In this document: piece by piece, positions 1 through 6,218 of the stretch
How positions within the stretch are numbered: the first letter of the stretch is position 1
How the letters are laid out: every line of letters begins with the position of its first letter
Source: Stenotrophomonas acidaminiphila
GTDB lineage: Bacteria; Pseudomonadota; Gammaproteobacteria; Xanthomonadales; Xanthomonadaceae
Direction: 5' to 3'
DNA: 64,000 bases
Assembly: GCF_001431595.1 (NCBI RefSeq)
Contig: NZ_LDJO01000005.1
Span: 1 to 64,000, forward strand
Notes under the pieces: model-generated
Seen by the model: only the letters and a program-made list of their open reading frames with translations
What the model was told of the DNA's origin: nothing
Database searches by the model: none
Program-made: the position numbers and the translations under genes

Positions 1-228
1 TGCCAACGCAGTGGCCGAGAGCTTCTTCAGCGTATTGAAGAAGGAGCGGACCAAGCGAAGGATCTATCCGACACGGGCCACTGCTGCATCGGACGTGTTC
101 GACTACATCGAGATGTTCTACAACCCCATCCGCCGACATGGTTCCGCTGGCGGACTGTCACCGGTAGAGTTTGAGAGGCGCTACGCGCAGAGCGGCGACT
201 GAGTGTCTACGGAACTCTGGCCGGTCCA
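1..228 (+). mobile_element. Right end of an IS3-family insertion sequence (partial)
   Basis: The left edge of the window lies inside an insertion sequence. The visible part is the end of a DDE transposase gene followed by a probable terminal inverted repeat that runs to about position 228. Read from outside, that end starts TGGACCGGCCAGAGTTCCG, which fits the TG...CA termini of IS3-family elements. The coding frame that follows enters the IS end in mid-frame, so the element appears to have inserted into an ICE gene. The left end and any target duplication lie outside the window, so the exact boundary is inferred. Confidence 0.75.
2..202 (+). CDS. IS3-family transposase OrfB, C-terminal fragment
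   Basis: This is the C-terminal 66 codons of an IS3-type DDE transposase (integrase catalytic core). The frame is open from base 2, so the real start is upstream of the window; the GTG at 11 is only an internal valine. The segment AESFFSVLKKE carries the glutamate expected for the last DDE residue. It is followed by the usual tail with YNPIRRH and LSPVEFERRY, which is characteristic of the family. The TGA stop is at 200-202, just inside the inverted repeat. The transposase would cut and join the IS ends during transposition. Confidence 0.85.
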   Translation, partial: ANAVAESFFSVLKKERTKRRIYPTRATAASDVFDYIEMFYNPIRRHGSAGGLSPVEFERRYAQSGD

Positions 229-817
229 ATCGTCCTGCATCGTCGCCAGCGATTTCGCCGTGGTCAGCAATGGCCGCGAAGCCGTGAGCGCCGAGGTACT
301 GGCCGAATGCGATGCCGGTGAAGGCGTCAGCGGCGAAGGTGTGATCGGTGCCGTGGTCTATGCCATCCATGGCGAGGACTTCGACGGCCGCCCAGTCCAC
401 GTCGGTGACGCCTATTCGGCCGAGGCCGCGCGGGAAGTGATGCAGCGCCTGAGTTTCGAGACCGGCTATTACAGCCGATGCTGGGAGATCAGCCGTGAGC
501 ACATCACGGTCGATACCTGGCACTACCTCGCCAACCTGGCGGACCTCGCCACGCCGGAGGCCATGCTGTTCATCGCCTTCCGGGTGCCGTACAGCCCGGC
601 GATCGGCGTCAAGCTGATTTCCACGCCCTGGACGGACCAGAACCTGGAGCACGCCGAAGGCATCACCGCGGAGCAGCTTCGACAGGAGCATCGGAACAAG
701 GGCATGCCGGACGACCTGGCGAACATCCTTGACCTGGCTGGCCAGGCCGATGTGCGCATCCTGATCCTCGACGCCGACGCACCTGCGCTGCTGGGCCTGC
801 CGCTGGCTGAGTCCTAG
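229..817 (+). pseudogene. Conserved ICE protein, 5' end removed by the IS
   Basis: About 195 codons of a conserved ICE-borne protein of unknown function stay in frame after the IS end and stop at TAG 815-817. The open frame can be extended back to a GTG at 203, but those first codons belong to the inverted repeat of the insertion sequence. Recognisable stretches are YYSRCWEISREHIT, ADLATPEAMLFIAFR and GITAEQLRQEHR. I recognise this as a family often labelled ABC transporter substrate-binding protein, or DUF5983, in PAGI-2-like elements; the transporter label has no support here, since there is no signal peptide. Its natural N-terminus is missing, so it is probably non-functional unless translated from the IS-derived start. 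Confidence 0.6.
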
Positions 818-909
818 CAGCCGCACGACGCGCCAATCTTCCTCTTTGTCCCCCATGCCAGCCCGTCTCCCAAGGAGCCGGGCTGGTCCATTTTCATAGG
901 AGCAACCTC

Positions 910-1188
910 ATGTTCCCCGACCTCATCTCACGCGCACCCGACTTCGAGCACCAGCTTGGAGCCTGCGTCAACGCCATGGGCCAGGACGACGCCATCGGCC
1001 AGATTCTGGTATTCCAGCGCACGCACGGCACGCTGCACATGCGCCATATCGCCAGCGCCGACCTGATGGACACCGACATTGACGACTACGAAATGGTCGT
1101 GTTCGACGGCGGCAACACCAGCGGCGACACGTGGAAGCACGTCTTCTTCCCGCGTCCGCGCGAGCACTACTTCGTGTACGAAGCCTGA
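910..1188 (+). CDS. Small conserved ICE protein of unknown function
   Basis: This 92-residue acidic protein has no signal peptide or membrane segment. It starts at ATG 910 with a good ribosome site (AGGAG at 898-902). It contains QDDAIGQILVFQRTHGTLHMRH followed by a long acidic part and ends in HYFVYEA. I do not recognise a domain. It sits directly before a strong rho-independent terminator, so it is the last gene of the transcript that came from the left, now interrupted by the insertion sequence. Function is unknown; the gene is well supported by start, codon use and spacing. Confidence 0.7.
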   Translation: MFPDLISRAPDFEHQLGACVNAMGQDDAIGQILVFQRTHGTLHMRHIASADLMDTDIDDYEMVVFDGGNTSGDTWKHVFFPRPREHYFVYEA

Positions 1189-1195
1189 CCCGACC

Positions 1196-1217
1196 AGCCC
1201 CTTTCGAGGGGCTTTTT
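1196..1217 (+). terminator. Rho-independent terminator
   Basis: A 6-bp stem AGCCCC/GGGGCT (1196-1201 and 1208-1213) is followed by five T. It lies 8 bases after the stop of the preceding gene and closes that transcript. Confidence 0.8.
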
Positions 1218-1255
1218 CTTTCCACGGCGTGCTGGAAAGACGGGAGCGACCGAAT

Positions 1256-1282
1256 GCGCATTGTTTGCTGTCGCGCGCGCGA
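1256..1282 (+). promoter_or_regulatory. Shared operon-head motif with palindrome (copy 1)
   Basis: GCGCATTGTTTGCTG (1256-1270) is followed at once by the 12-bp palindrome TCGCGCGCGCGA (1271-1282). The same core occurs before three other operon starts, at 10668, 31274 and 40622. It lies downstream of a terminator and upstream of the DUF3577 gene, so it is a candidate promoter element or activator site for the accessory block. No convincing sigma-70 -35/-10 pair is visible around it. Role is inferred from position and recurrence. Confidence 0.5.
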
Positions 1283-1302
1283 GGCCCGGACATGCTGCCC
1301 CC

Positions 1303-1440
1303 ATGCCTGCTGACGTTGTCAGCGACATGCCAGGCAACCATCGGTCTTCGAGGTTGCCGCGCAGTTCCCACTGCGTGACCGAGCCAGCTCGCACCGCATC
1401 CATCCGCGAGCGGCCACCAGTCCTGGTGGCGGATGCTTTC
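1303..1440. repeat. Diverged long repeat, copy A (partner at 39818)
   Basis: This stretch is collinear with 39818-39965. The first 29 bases differ at three positions only and contain an interrupted palindrome (GCTGAC, then GTT, then GTCAGC here). Similarity then continues more weakly for about 110 bases. Copy A is non-coding upstream of the DUF3577 gene, whereas copy B starts in the last codons of the Dsb-like gene and runs into the radC leader. It is the main content, with the motif at 1256 and the hairpin at 1452, of the 339-base gap before the DUF3577 gene. Confidence 0.6.
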
Positions 1441-1451
1441 GCCTTATCAAC

Positions 1452-1490
1452 CCACCGCGGGGTTACGCACCTTTCCCCGCATGCGTGGGG
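1452..1490 (+). promoter_or_regulatory. Leader hairpin before the DUF3577 gene
   Basis: GCGGGG (1457-1462) can pair with CCCCGC (1475-1480), and outer CCCAC pairs with GTGGG. The hairpin lies about 40 bases before the start codon. It belongs to the series of similar leaders found before most genes of the 1-10 kb block. No T-tract follows it, so it is not an obvious terminator. Confidence 0.5.
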
Positions 1491-1527
1491 CCGGTGTGTC
1501 TCCGCTTCATCCCAATGGAGATCCACC

Positions 1528-2442
1528 ATGAGCACCACGTCCAACGAGAAATCGTATTTCGACCTCCACACCTCGGGCATCGGGTACATCCAGCGTGCCC
1601 GCGAGGTTCCCGTCCGGGGCGGCCGCCGTGCGCAGCCCTTCCTGGCATGCACCATCGCCGCACTGGTCGGTTCCGCCAAGGACCCCAGCTACCGCTACTT
1701 CGACGTCAAGGTCTCGGGTGCCGAGGCCAAGAAACTGGTCGAGCGCTACATCGGCGTTGACGATCCCAAGCAGCGGCCCCTGGTGCGCTTCCGCCTCGGC
1801 GACCTCTGGGGCGATGCGTACATCCGCGACAAGGGTGAGCACAAGGGCCAGGCCGCCGCGTCTCTGAAAGCACGACTGCTGAAGGCCGAGCCGCTTGACC
1901 GGGCCGAACTGGCTTCGATCAAGCAGCACGAGCTGATCACCCGCGGCATCGGCTACCTCAGCCGTCCGAAGGACGTCTCCCCCAAGGATGGCGATCCGTT
2001 CCTGTCGTGCTGCGTCGCGGCACTGGCCGGGCCTGTCGGTGAACCGGAATATCGGTACTTCGACACCATCGTCGCCACCCCTGAAGCCGAGCACCTGGTT
2101 CGCCGGTGCGTGCAGGCCATCGAAGGGGACCGCAAGGTGCTAATCGCCTTCCGTCTGAACGACATGAAGATCGATCCGTACATCCGCACCAAGGGCGAGC
2201 GCGCCGGGGAACCGGGAGCGAGCCTGGAATCGACGCTGGTCCACATCGGTCTCATCAAGATCGACGGCACCCAGGTCTATCCGACGAGCCAGGCGCAAGC
2301 CGAGGCGCCGCAAGCCGAGGACACACCCGCGCCCGAAGCCGAGGTTGCCGCCGACACCGCTGCCGACCAGCCTGTCGAGCCCGCCGAGCGCGAGCCCGCA
2401 GGCGAAGTCGAGGAGGAGCCGGCATTGGCTGCTTCGTTCTGA
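1528..2442 (+). CDS. DUF3577 / STY4534-family ICE protein with duplicated domain
   Basis: This 304-residue protein belongs to the DUF3577 (STY4534) family, annotated as ICE replication-associated. The ATG at 1528 is chosen because it follows a ribosome site (ATGGAG) and the conserved N-terminus MSTTSNEKSYFDLHTSGIGY; the open frame extends further upstream but into non-coding leader. The protein contains the domain twice. Residues 15-110 and about 137-245 align with each other through GIGY, FLACTIAAL/FLSCCVAAL, EYRYFD/SYRYFD, FRL and the DxYIR.KGE pattern. Normal members carry one copy of about 150 residues. The last 55 residues are an Ala/Glu/Pro-rich acidic tail. The duplicated repeat probably gives two OB-like nucleic-acid-binding units, but this is inference. 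Confidence 0.85.
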   Translation: MSTTSNEKSYFDLHTSGIGYIQRAREVPVRGGRRAQPFLACTIAALVGSAKDPSYRYFDVKVSGAEAKKLVERYIGVDDPKQRPLVRFRLGDLWGDAYIRDKGEHKGQAAASLKARLLKAEPLDRAELASIKQHELITRGIGYLSRPKDVSPKDGDPFLSCCVAALAGPVGEPEYRYFDTIVATPEAEHLVRRCVQAIEGDRKVLIAFRLNDMKIDPYIRTKGERAGEPGASLESTLVHIGLIKIDGTQVYPTSQAQAEAPQAEDTPAPEAEVAADTAADQPVEPAEREPAGEVEEEPALAASF

Positions 2443-2450
2443 ACCGGCAT

Positions 2451-2466
2451 GGCCCCTCACGGGGCC
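2451..2466 (+). promoter_or_regulatory. Intergenic hairpin GGCCCC/GGGGCC
   Basis: A perfect 6-bp stem with loop TCAC lies 8 bases after the DUF3577 stop, followed by TTGCCGTTCTC rather than a clean T-run. It could be a weak terminator or an mRNA-processing/stability element before the DUF932 gene. Confidence 0.45.
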
Positions 2467-2590
2467 TTGCCGTTCTCATCCCCGCAACCGCTGCGCCCCT
2501 TGGCGCCCAGCGCGTCTGCGTTCTTCATCCCCCGAGTTCCGCGTGGTTTCAGGGCCGCGCGGTTGTCGCATTTCTCCAAGGAGAACAACC

Positions 2591-3418
2591 ATGTCTCTGG
2601 CATCCCGTTTTGCCCCGCAGTCCCCGATCCTGCGTTCCGATCGCCCACTCTCGGATGACCGCATCCGTTCCGTTGCTCCATCGATCTTTGCCGACGCTCC
2701 GCATGGGAGCCGGTCCGAACGGTATGCCTACATACCGACCGCGACCGTGCTGACCAAGCTGCGCCAGGAGGGGTTCGAGCCCTTCATGGTGTGCCAGACC
2801 CGCGTGCGCAACGAAGACCGGCGCGAATACACCAAGCACCTCATCCGACTTCGCCATGCCAGCCAGATCAACGGCGACGAGGCGAACGAGATCATCCTGC
2901 TCAACAGCCACGACGGCACGAGCAGCTACCAGATGCTGGCAGGCATGTTCCGGTTCGTCTGCCACAACGGCCTGGTCTGCGGTGACACCACCGCCGACAT
3001 CCGCGTGCCCCACAAGGGCGACGTGGCAAGCCAGGTGATCGAAGGTGCTTACGAAGTCCTCGAAGGCTTCGAGCGCGTGCAGAACTCGCGCGACGCGATG
3101 CGCACCATCACCCTCGATGAAGGCGAAGCGGAAATATTTGCGCATTCCGCCCTCGCACTCAAGTATGACGACCCGGCCAAGTCCACGCCTGTCACGGAAA
3201 GCCAGCTTCTGACCCCGCGACGGTGGGACGACCGCAAGGGCGACCTGTGGGCCGTCTTCAACCGCGTCCAGGAGAACCTCGTCAAAGGGGGGCTGAGTGG
3301 ACGCTCGGCCAACGGCCGCCATCAACGCACCCGTCCGGTGCAAGGCATCGACCAGAACCTGCGCCTGAACCGGGCGCTGTGGCTCCTGGCCGAAGGTATG
3401 CGCCAACTCAAGGCGTGA
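2591..3418 (+). CDS. DUF932 family protein
   Basis: This 275-residue soluble protein is of the DUF932 (phage/plasmid-like protein) family common in ICEs and plasmids. ATG 2591 follows CAAGGAGAACAACC, a strong ribosome site; a longer open frame upstream covers leader sequence and is rejected. Family hallmarks are the central RLRHASQ, EIILLNSHDGTSSYQ and the FRFVCHNGLVCGD segment, then a C-terminal WDDRKGDLWAVFNRVQENL. Members are linked to plasmid/ICE DNA metabolism but have no proven biochemical activity. It lies between the DUF3577 and DUF3275 genes, the usual order in this ICE family, and each gene has its own leader hairpin and ribosome site. Confidence 0.88.
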   Translation: MSLASRFAPQSPILRSDRPLSDDRIRSVAPSIFADAPHGSRSERYAYIPTATVLTKLRQEGFEPFMVCQTRVRNEDRREYTKHLIRLRHASQINGDEANEIILLNSHDGTSSYQMLAGMFRFVCHNGLVCGDTTADIRVPHKGDVASQVIEGAYEVLEGFERVQNSRDAMRTITLDEGEAEIFAHSALALKYDDPAKSTPVTESQLLTPRRWDDRKGDLWAVFNRVQENLVKGGLSGRSANGRHQRTRPVQGIDQNLRLNRALWLLAEGMRQLKA

Positions 3419-3429
3419 TGCCAAGCGGA

Positions 3430-3450
3430 CCTCGCCCATCTCGGGCGAGG
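3430..3450 (+). promoter_or_regulatory. Intergenic hairpin after the DUF932 gene
   Basis: A perfect 8-bp stem CCTCGCCC/GGGCGAGG with a 5-base loop starts 11 bases after the DUF932 stop. It is followed by CCCATTCCCTCTCATCCACC, so there is no proper T-tract. It belongs to the leader-hairpin series and may act as an RNA stability element or weak terminator. Confidence 0.55.
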
Positions 3451-3513
3451 CCCATTCCCTCTCATCCACCGGGTGCCGTCGGCGGCCCGTCATTCATCAT
3501 CAGGAGAACCATC

Positions 3514-4203
3514 ATGGCAACCACATCGGCGCCCGAGAGATCGGTATCGCCCATCGTCGTTCCGGGCCAGCTCACGCTGCGCACCATCCGCGGCAAAAAC
3601 GGCCCGTTCACGGTGGGTCGCCTCGCCACGCACCTCGGTGTGTTCGAGGTCAAGGACCCCGAGCTGGAGCAATATCCCGAAGGCAAGTACGACGGGGAGT
3701 TCATCATCCGCTACATCTTTCCGAGGTCCTATCCGGTCGGTGGCGGCATGCGGTTCGAAATCCGCGCCAGCCTCGACGGAATGACGCTCAACGGCATCGA
3801 CAAACTGAGCCGTGACGAAGCACGCAGTTTCGCCACCCAGGATGTCGATCCCCTCGATGAAGAGCAAGGGACGCAGCCTGCGGCAACGCCGGCCAAGCCC
3901 GCCAAGGTGTCCAGGCCCGCCAAGCCCGCCCCCGAGCAGGTGTCTGCGGACCCTCTCGTCGATACCACGCCCTTCGGCGTGGATGCACCGACGCCCGCTG
4001 CGGCTGCTGCCCCCGGCGGCACCGAAGACGGCGACGCCGGACTGTTCGGCCTGCTCTGGCCGCTGGGCGAGTCCGTGAAACTGGATTCGACCATCGACCG
4101 CCGCACCTTGCGCGCGCAGATCGCCCGCCTGGGTGAACTGGGTTACGCGCTGGACTTCAAGACGCAGGAGTGGAGCCGCCAGGCCGAACTGCAACCTGCG
4201 TGA
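3514..4203 (+). CDS. DUF3275 family protein
   Basis: This 229-residue protein belongs to the DUF3275 family, which is confined to ICEs and plasmids. ATG 3514 follows CAGGAGAACCATC. The N-terminal half (residues 15-105) has the conserved core PGQLTLRTIRGKNGPF, GRLATHLGVFEVK and EGKYDGEFIIRYIFPRSY, a predicted beta-rich OB-like domain. A Pro/Ala linker follows. The C-terminal region GLFGLLWPLGESVKLDSTIDR to GYALDFKTQEW is also typical. The function is unknown; the position next to the DUF3577 and DUF932 genes suggests single-strand DNA handling during transfer, which is inference. No signal peptide. Confidence 0.88.
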   Translation: MATTSAPERSVSPIVVPGQLTLRTIRGKNGPFTVGRLATHLGVFEVKDPELEQYPEGKYDGEFIIRYIFPRSYPVGGGMRFEIRASLDGMTLNGIDKLSRDEARSFATQDVDPLDEEQGTQPAATPAKPAKVSRPAKPAPEQVSADPLVDTTPFGVDAPTPAAAAAPGGTEDGDAGLFGLLWPLGESVKLDSTIDRRTLRAQIARLGELGYALDFKTQEWSRQAELQPA

Positions 4204-4237
4204 TCGCAGACGCCGCATCCGCGGTGTTCTTCATCCA

Positions 4238-4264
4238 CCCGCCGGGGTTACTTCCCCATGCGGG
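4238..4264 (+). promoter_or_regulatory. Leader hairpin (GGGG..CCCC with outer CCCGC/GCGGG)
   Basis: CCCGC (4238-4242) and GGGG (4244-4247) pair with CCCC (4254-4257) and GCGGG (4260-4264). The motif TTCATCCACC precedes it and a pyrimidine-rich stretch with TGGAGG follows. The whole spacer resembles the next one at 4681 almost base for base. Confidence 0.55.
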
Positions 4265-4297
4265 GGAGGCTCCGGCTTTCTTCTGGAGGTTTTCATC

Positions 4298-4639
4298 ATG
4301 TCCACCATCGCTTGCGATGCACCTCATTCCACGCTGGACGAACCCGCGTGGCGCGCGGTCTGCAAGACGGCCGCCGAGCACGCCCAGCGTGGTTGCGGCC
4401 TGTCCTGGGATCACTGGGTCACGCTTTTCAGTTCTGAGATCGACACGCAAGCCAGTCGATTGCCGCAGGACCAGCGCACTCAAGCGCTGGAGATCGCAGC
4501 CCGGGAATGGGACTACGCAACGCCTGCCGAACGGCAGGAAACCCAGGACTGGAATGCGGAGCATGGTCACTGCTCGCATGGGATCGAGTTCGGCTACTGC
4601 CCGGCCGGTTGTGATCGCGACGATGACGACTGGGACTGA
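4298..4639 (+). CDS. Small ICE protein with C-terminal cysteine cluster
   Basis: This 113-residue protein has no recognised domain. ATG 4298 is chosen for the ribosome site TGGAGG eight bases upstream; the same frame stays open upstream but runs over the DUF3275 end. The first part is a helical acidic region (LDEPAWRAVCKTAAEHAQRGCGLSWDHW shortened here). The last 25 residues contain HCSHGIEFGYCPAGCDRD, with three cysteines and two histidines close together that could bind a metal such as zinc. It is followed by an Asp-rich tail DDDDWD. It lies in the accessory block between the DUF3275 gene and another orphan, with its own leader. Function unknown. Confidence 0.65.
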   Translation: MSTIACDAPHSTLDEPAWRAVCKTAAEHAQRGCGLSWDHWVTLFSSEIDTQASRLPQDQRTQALEIAAREWDYATPAERQETQDWNAEHGHCSHGIEFGYCPAGCDRDDDDWD

Positions 4640-4683
4640 GGGCAAAGCATAGGTTCCTTCGCCGCACACGCGGTATTCCATCA

Positions 4684-4740
4684 CCCGCTGGGGGTTCTCC
4701 CCCACGGGGAGGCCTCCGGCTCCATTTTTCAGGAGGCCTC
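4684..4740 (+). promoter_or_regulatory. Leader that may mask the ribosome site of the next gene
   Basis: TGGGGG (4689-4694) pairs with CCCCCA (4699-4704). Directly after, the palindrome GGAGGCCTCC (4708-4717) is repeated as GGAGGCCTCT (4732-4741), and the second copy contains the AGGAGG ribosome site. The two copies can pair with each other, which would hide the ribosome site of the gene starting at 4743. This is a structural reading of the sequence; no regulator is known. Confidence 0.45.
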
Positions 4741-4742
4741 TC

Positions 4743-5150
4743 ATGGGCTGGTATTTCTCCCCCCAATCGCGGTCTGAACTGATCGCGGAACTGATCGCAC
4801 CGCAAGAGACCGAGCGCGCCAGCGTCAAGGTCATCGCCCACGCGCTGCGCGGCAACGTCCTCTGGTCCGTCACGGAAGTGACGGCCAAGGTCGAAGGCGT
4901 GCATCGTCATCTGGCGCCGGGCCAATCCCTGCGCTACATCCGTTGCGATCTGCTCGAACGCAGCGGCGGCCAGTGGGGCTACAAGCCGCTGGACGAGTCC
5001 ATGCACCCGTACTACTACTCGTGCCCGCTGTCCTATCTGGATCTCGCACCGGAGCAGTCCGCCGACTGGCGTGCAGGCGTTCGCGCCTACCACGCGCGGC
5101 GGCGCACACCCACGGCACCTGCGGCACCCACCGCAGCGCTGATGGCCTGA
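4743..5150 (+). CDS. ICE accessory protein, possibly DUF6927 family
   Basis: This 135-residue soluble protein starts at ATG 4743 after a perfect AGGAGG. The N-terminus MGWYFSPQSRSELIAELI followed by VIAHALRGNVLWSVTEV and IRCDLLERSGGQWGYK matches proteins seen on ICEs and plasmids, which I associate, without certainty, with DUF6927. The block MHPYYYSCPLSYLDLAP is its most distinctive stretch. The last 25 residues are a low-complexity Ala/Pro/Thr tail. Only 16 bases separate it from the next gene, so the two are probably co-translated. No enzymatic motif is visible. Confidence 0.65.
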   Translation: MGWYFSPQSRSELIAELIAPQETERASVKVIAHALRGNVLWSVTEVTAKVEGVHRHLAPGQSLRYIRCDLLERSGGQWGYKPLDESMHPYYYSCPLSYLDLAPEQSADWRAGVRAYHARRRTPTAPAAPTAALMA

Positions 5151-5166
5151 GCCAGGAGGAACCGAC

Positions 5167-5427
5167 ATGGACTCGATCCTGGCTGCGCTTCCGCCCTCGC
5201 TGTTGAAGCTCGTTGAAGGGAGTTTGTCCAACGACGAAGTTTCGTCCGACGAGGAAATGCTGGAGTACTTCATCAGCAACGGTCTCACCGAGGAACAGGC
5301 ACGGCAGGCACTGACCTACCGCGACCAGTACCTCAACAACATCTACCTGGAGGGCTTCACGCCAATCACTTCGGTAGATGAGGCGCTGCACTTCAACCCG
5401 CACACCCGGCAGTTCGAGCCGGACTGA
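5167..5427 (+). CDS. Small acidic ICE protein
   Basis: This 86-residue protein of unknown function starts at ATG 5167 after CAGGAGGAACCGAC. It is helical and acidic: an N-terminal LPPSLLKLVEGSLSNDE, then a short UBA-like helix set (MLEYFISNGLTEEQARQAL), then YLNNIYLEGFTPI. The UBA-like resemblance rests on the pattern LTEEQA only. It closely follows the preceding gene and is followed by a clear hairpin at 5446. It is well supported as a gene by start signal and spacing. Confidence 0.65.
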   Translation: MDSILAALPPSLLKLVEGSLSNDEVSSDEEMLEYFISNGLTEEQARQALTYRDQYLNNIYLEGFTPITSVDEALHFNPHTRQFEPD

Positions 5428-5445
5428 GCGGCTTTCTTCCACCCC

Positions 5446-5466
5446 CTGGGGCAGTACTTGCCCCAG
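5446..5466 (+). promoter_or_regulatory. Leader hairpin CTGGGGCA/TGCCCCAG
   Basis: A perfect 8-bp stem with a 5-base loop starts 18 bases after the preceding stop and 38 bases before the next start codon. TTCTTCCACCCC precedes it, the same type of header as the other leaders in this block. There is no T-tract. Confidence 0.6.
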
Positions 5467-5503
5467 CGGGCGGTGCTGTTCCCGTTCATCCGAGGACACC
5501 ACC

Positions 5504-6154
5504 ATGCCCGCAAACACTTCTTCCACCACGCTGTATCGCATCGACGAATGCTCCGACGTGATGGCCGACGCTTGCGTCGGCGATGACCAGGGCAATCTGA
5601 TCTTTCTGTCGATCTGGGCGCGCGACACCGCCGTCCAGCAGTTCCTCGCTCGTCTGACCCTCGGGCGCGACGAACAGGGCCTGGACCAGTTCCACGTCAT
5701 CACCGACCAGGGCGGCAGCGTCCCGGTGTTCGTCAGCAACGTCGATCGCCTGGAAAAGCGCATGACCCGCGCCTACCGGCGAACGCTGTTCGGTTCGCTG
5801 TCCAACGTGTGGCTGTTCGACCGCCGCTGCGTCAAGCCCGACAAGGCCAACGCCAGCGCACTGGCATTGCTGCCCAAGGGCAGCGCCCACCGGCTTGACC
5901 GCCTGTGGATGCTGGTACGGGACACCTGCCCACTTCCGCTACTCGACCACTGGCGCGAACCCGTGCTGGAACTGCTACAGACCCGCGAGATGCTGGCCCG
6001 CCTTCCGTTCGCCCTCGGGCCGCTGGAAGGCCATCGGCTCGCCATCGATGTGCCGGCGCTGACCCTGGCGCTGGGCTCTCTGATCCGCAGTGACGTGCTC
6101 ACCGCCTATCCCTATCCGGCCAAGATTTGGACGCCGGAAGCGGTAGCGGCTTGA
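5504..6154 (+). CDS. Conserved ICE protein of unknown function
   Basis: This 216-residue protein starts at ATG 5504 (CGAGGA eleven bases upstream); the open frame reaches further upstream only through the leader. It is soluble, with LYRIDECSDVMADACVGDDQGN at the N-terminus and LIFLSIWARDTAVQQFLARL next. A middle region FVSNVDRLEKRMTRAYRRTL is basic, and a helical C-terminal half ends in YPYPAKIWTPEAVAA. I recognise it only as one of the orphans of this ICE accessory block. It precedes the DUF6094-like methyltransferase, separated by a strong 12-bp hairpin, so the transcript may end or be processed here. Function unknown. Confidence 0.68.
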   Translation: MPANTSSTTLYRIDECSDVMADACVGDDQGNLIFLSIWARDTAVQQFLARLTLGRDEQGLDQFHVITDQGGSVPVFVSNVDRLEKRMTRAYRRTLFGSLSNVWLFDRRCVKPDKANASALALLPKGSAHRLDRLWMLVRDTCPLPLLDHWREPVLELLQTREMLARLPFALGPLEGHRLAIDVPALTLALGSLIRSDVLTAYPYPAKIWTPEAVAA

Positions 6155-6161
6155 CCCACCC

Positions 6162-6189
6162 GCGAGAGCACGCCAAGGCGTGCTCTCGC
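6162..6189 (+). terminator. Strong intergenic hairpin without T-tract
   Basis: GCGAGAGCACGCC (6162-6174) and GGCGTGCTCTCGC (6177-6189) are exact complements, giving a stem of 12 bp with a 4-base loop. It starts 8 bases after the preceding stop. The sequence after it, ACTTCATCC, has no T-run, so it may be a processing or mRNA-protecting element rather than a true terminator. Confidence 0.55.
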
Positions 6190-6218
6190 ACTTCATCCCC
6201 GCCAACCAGGAGACTTCC

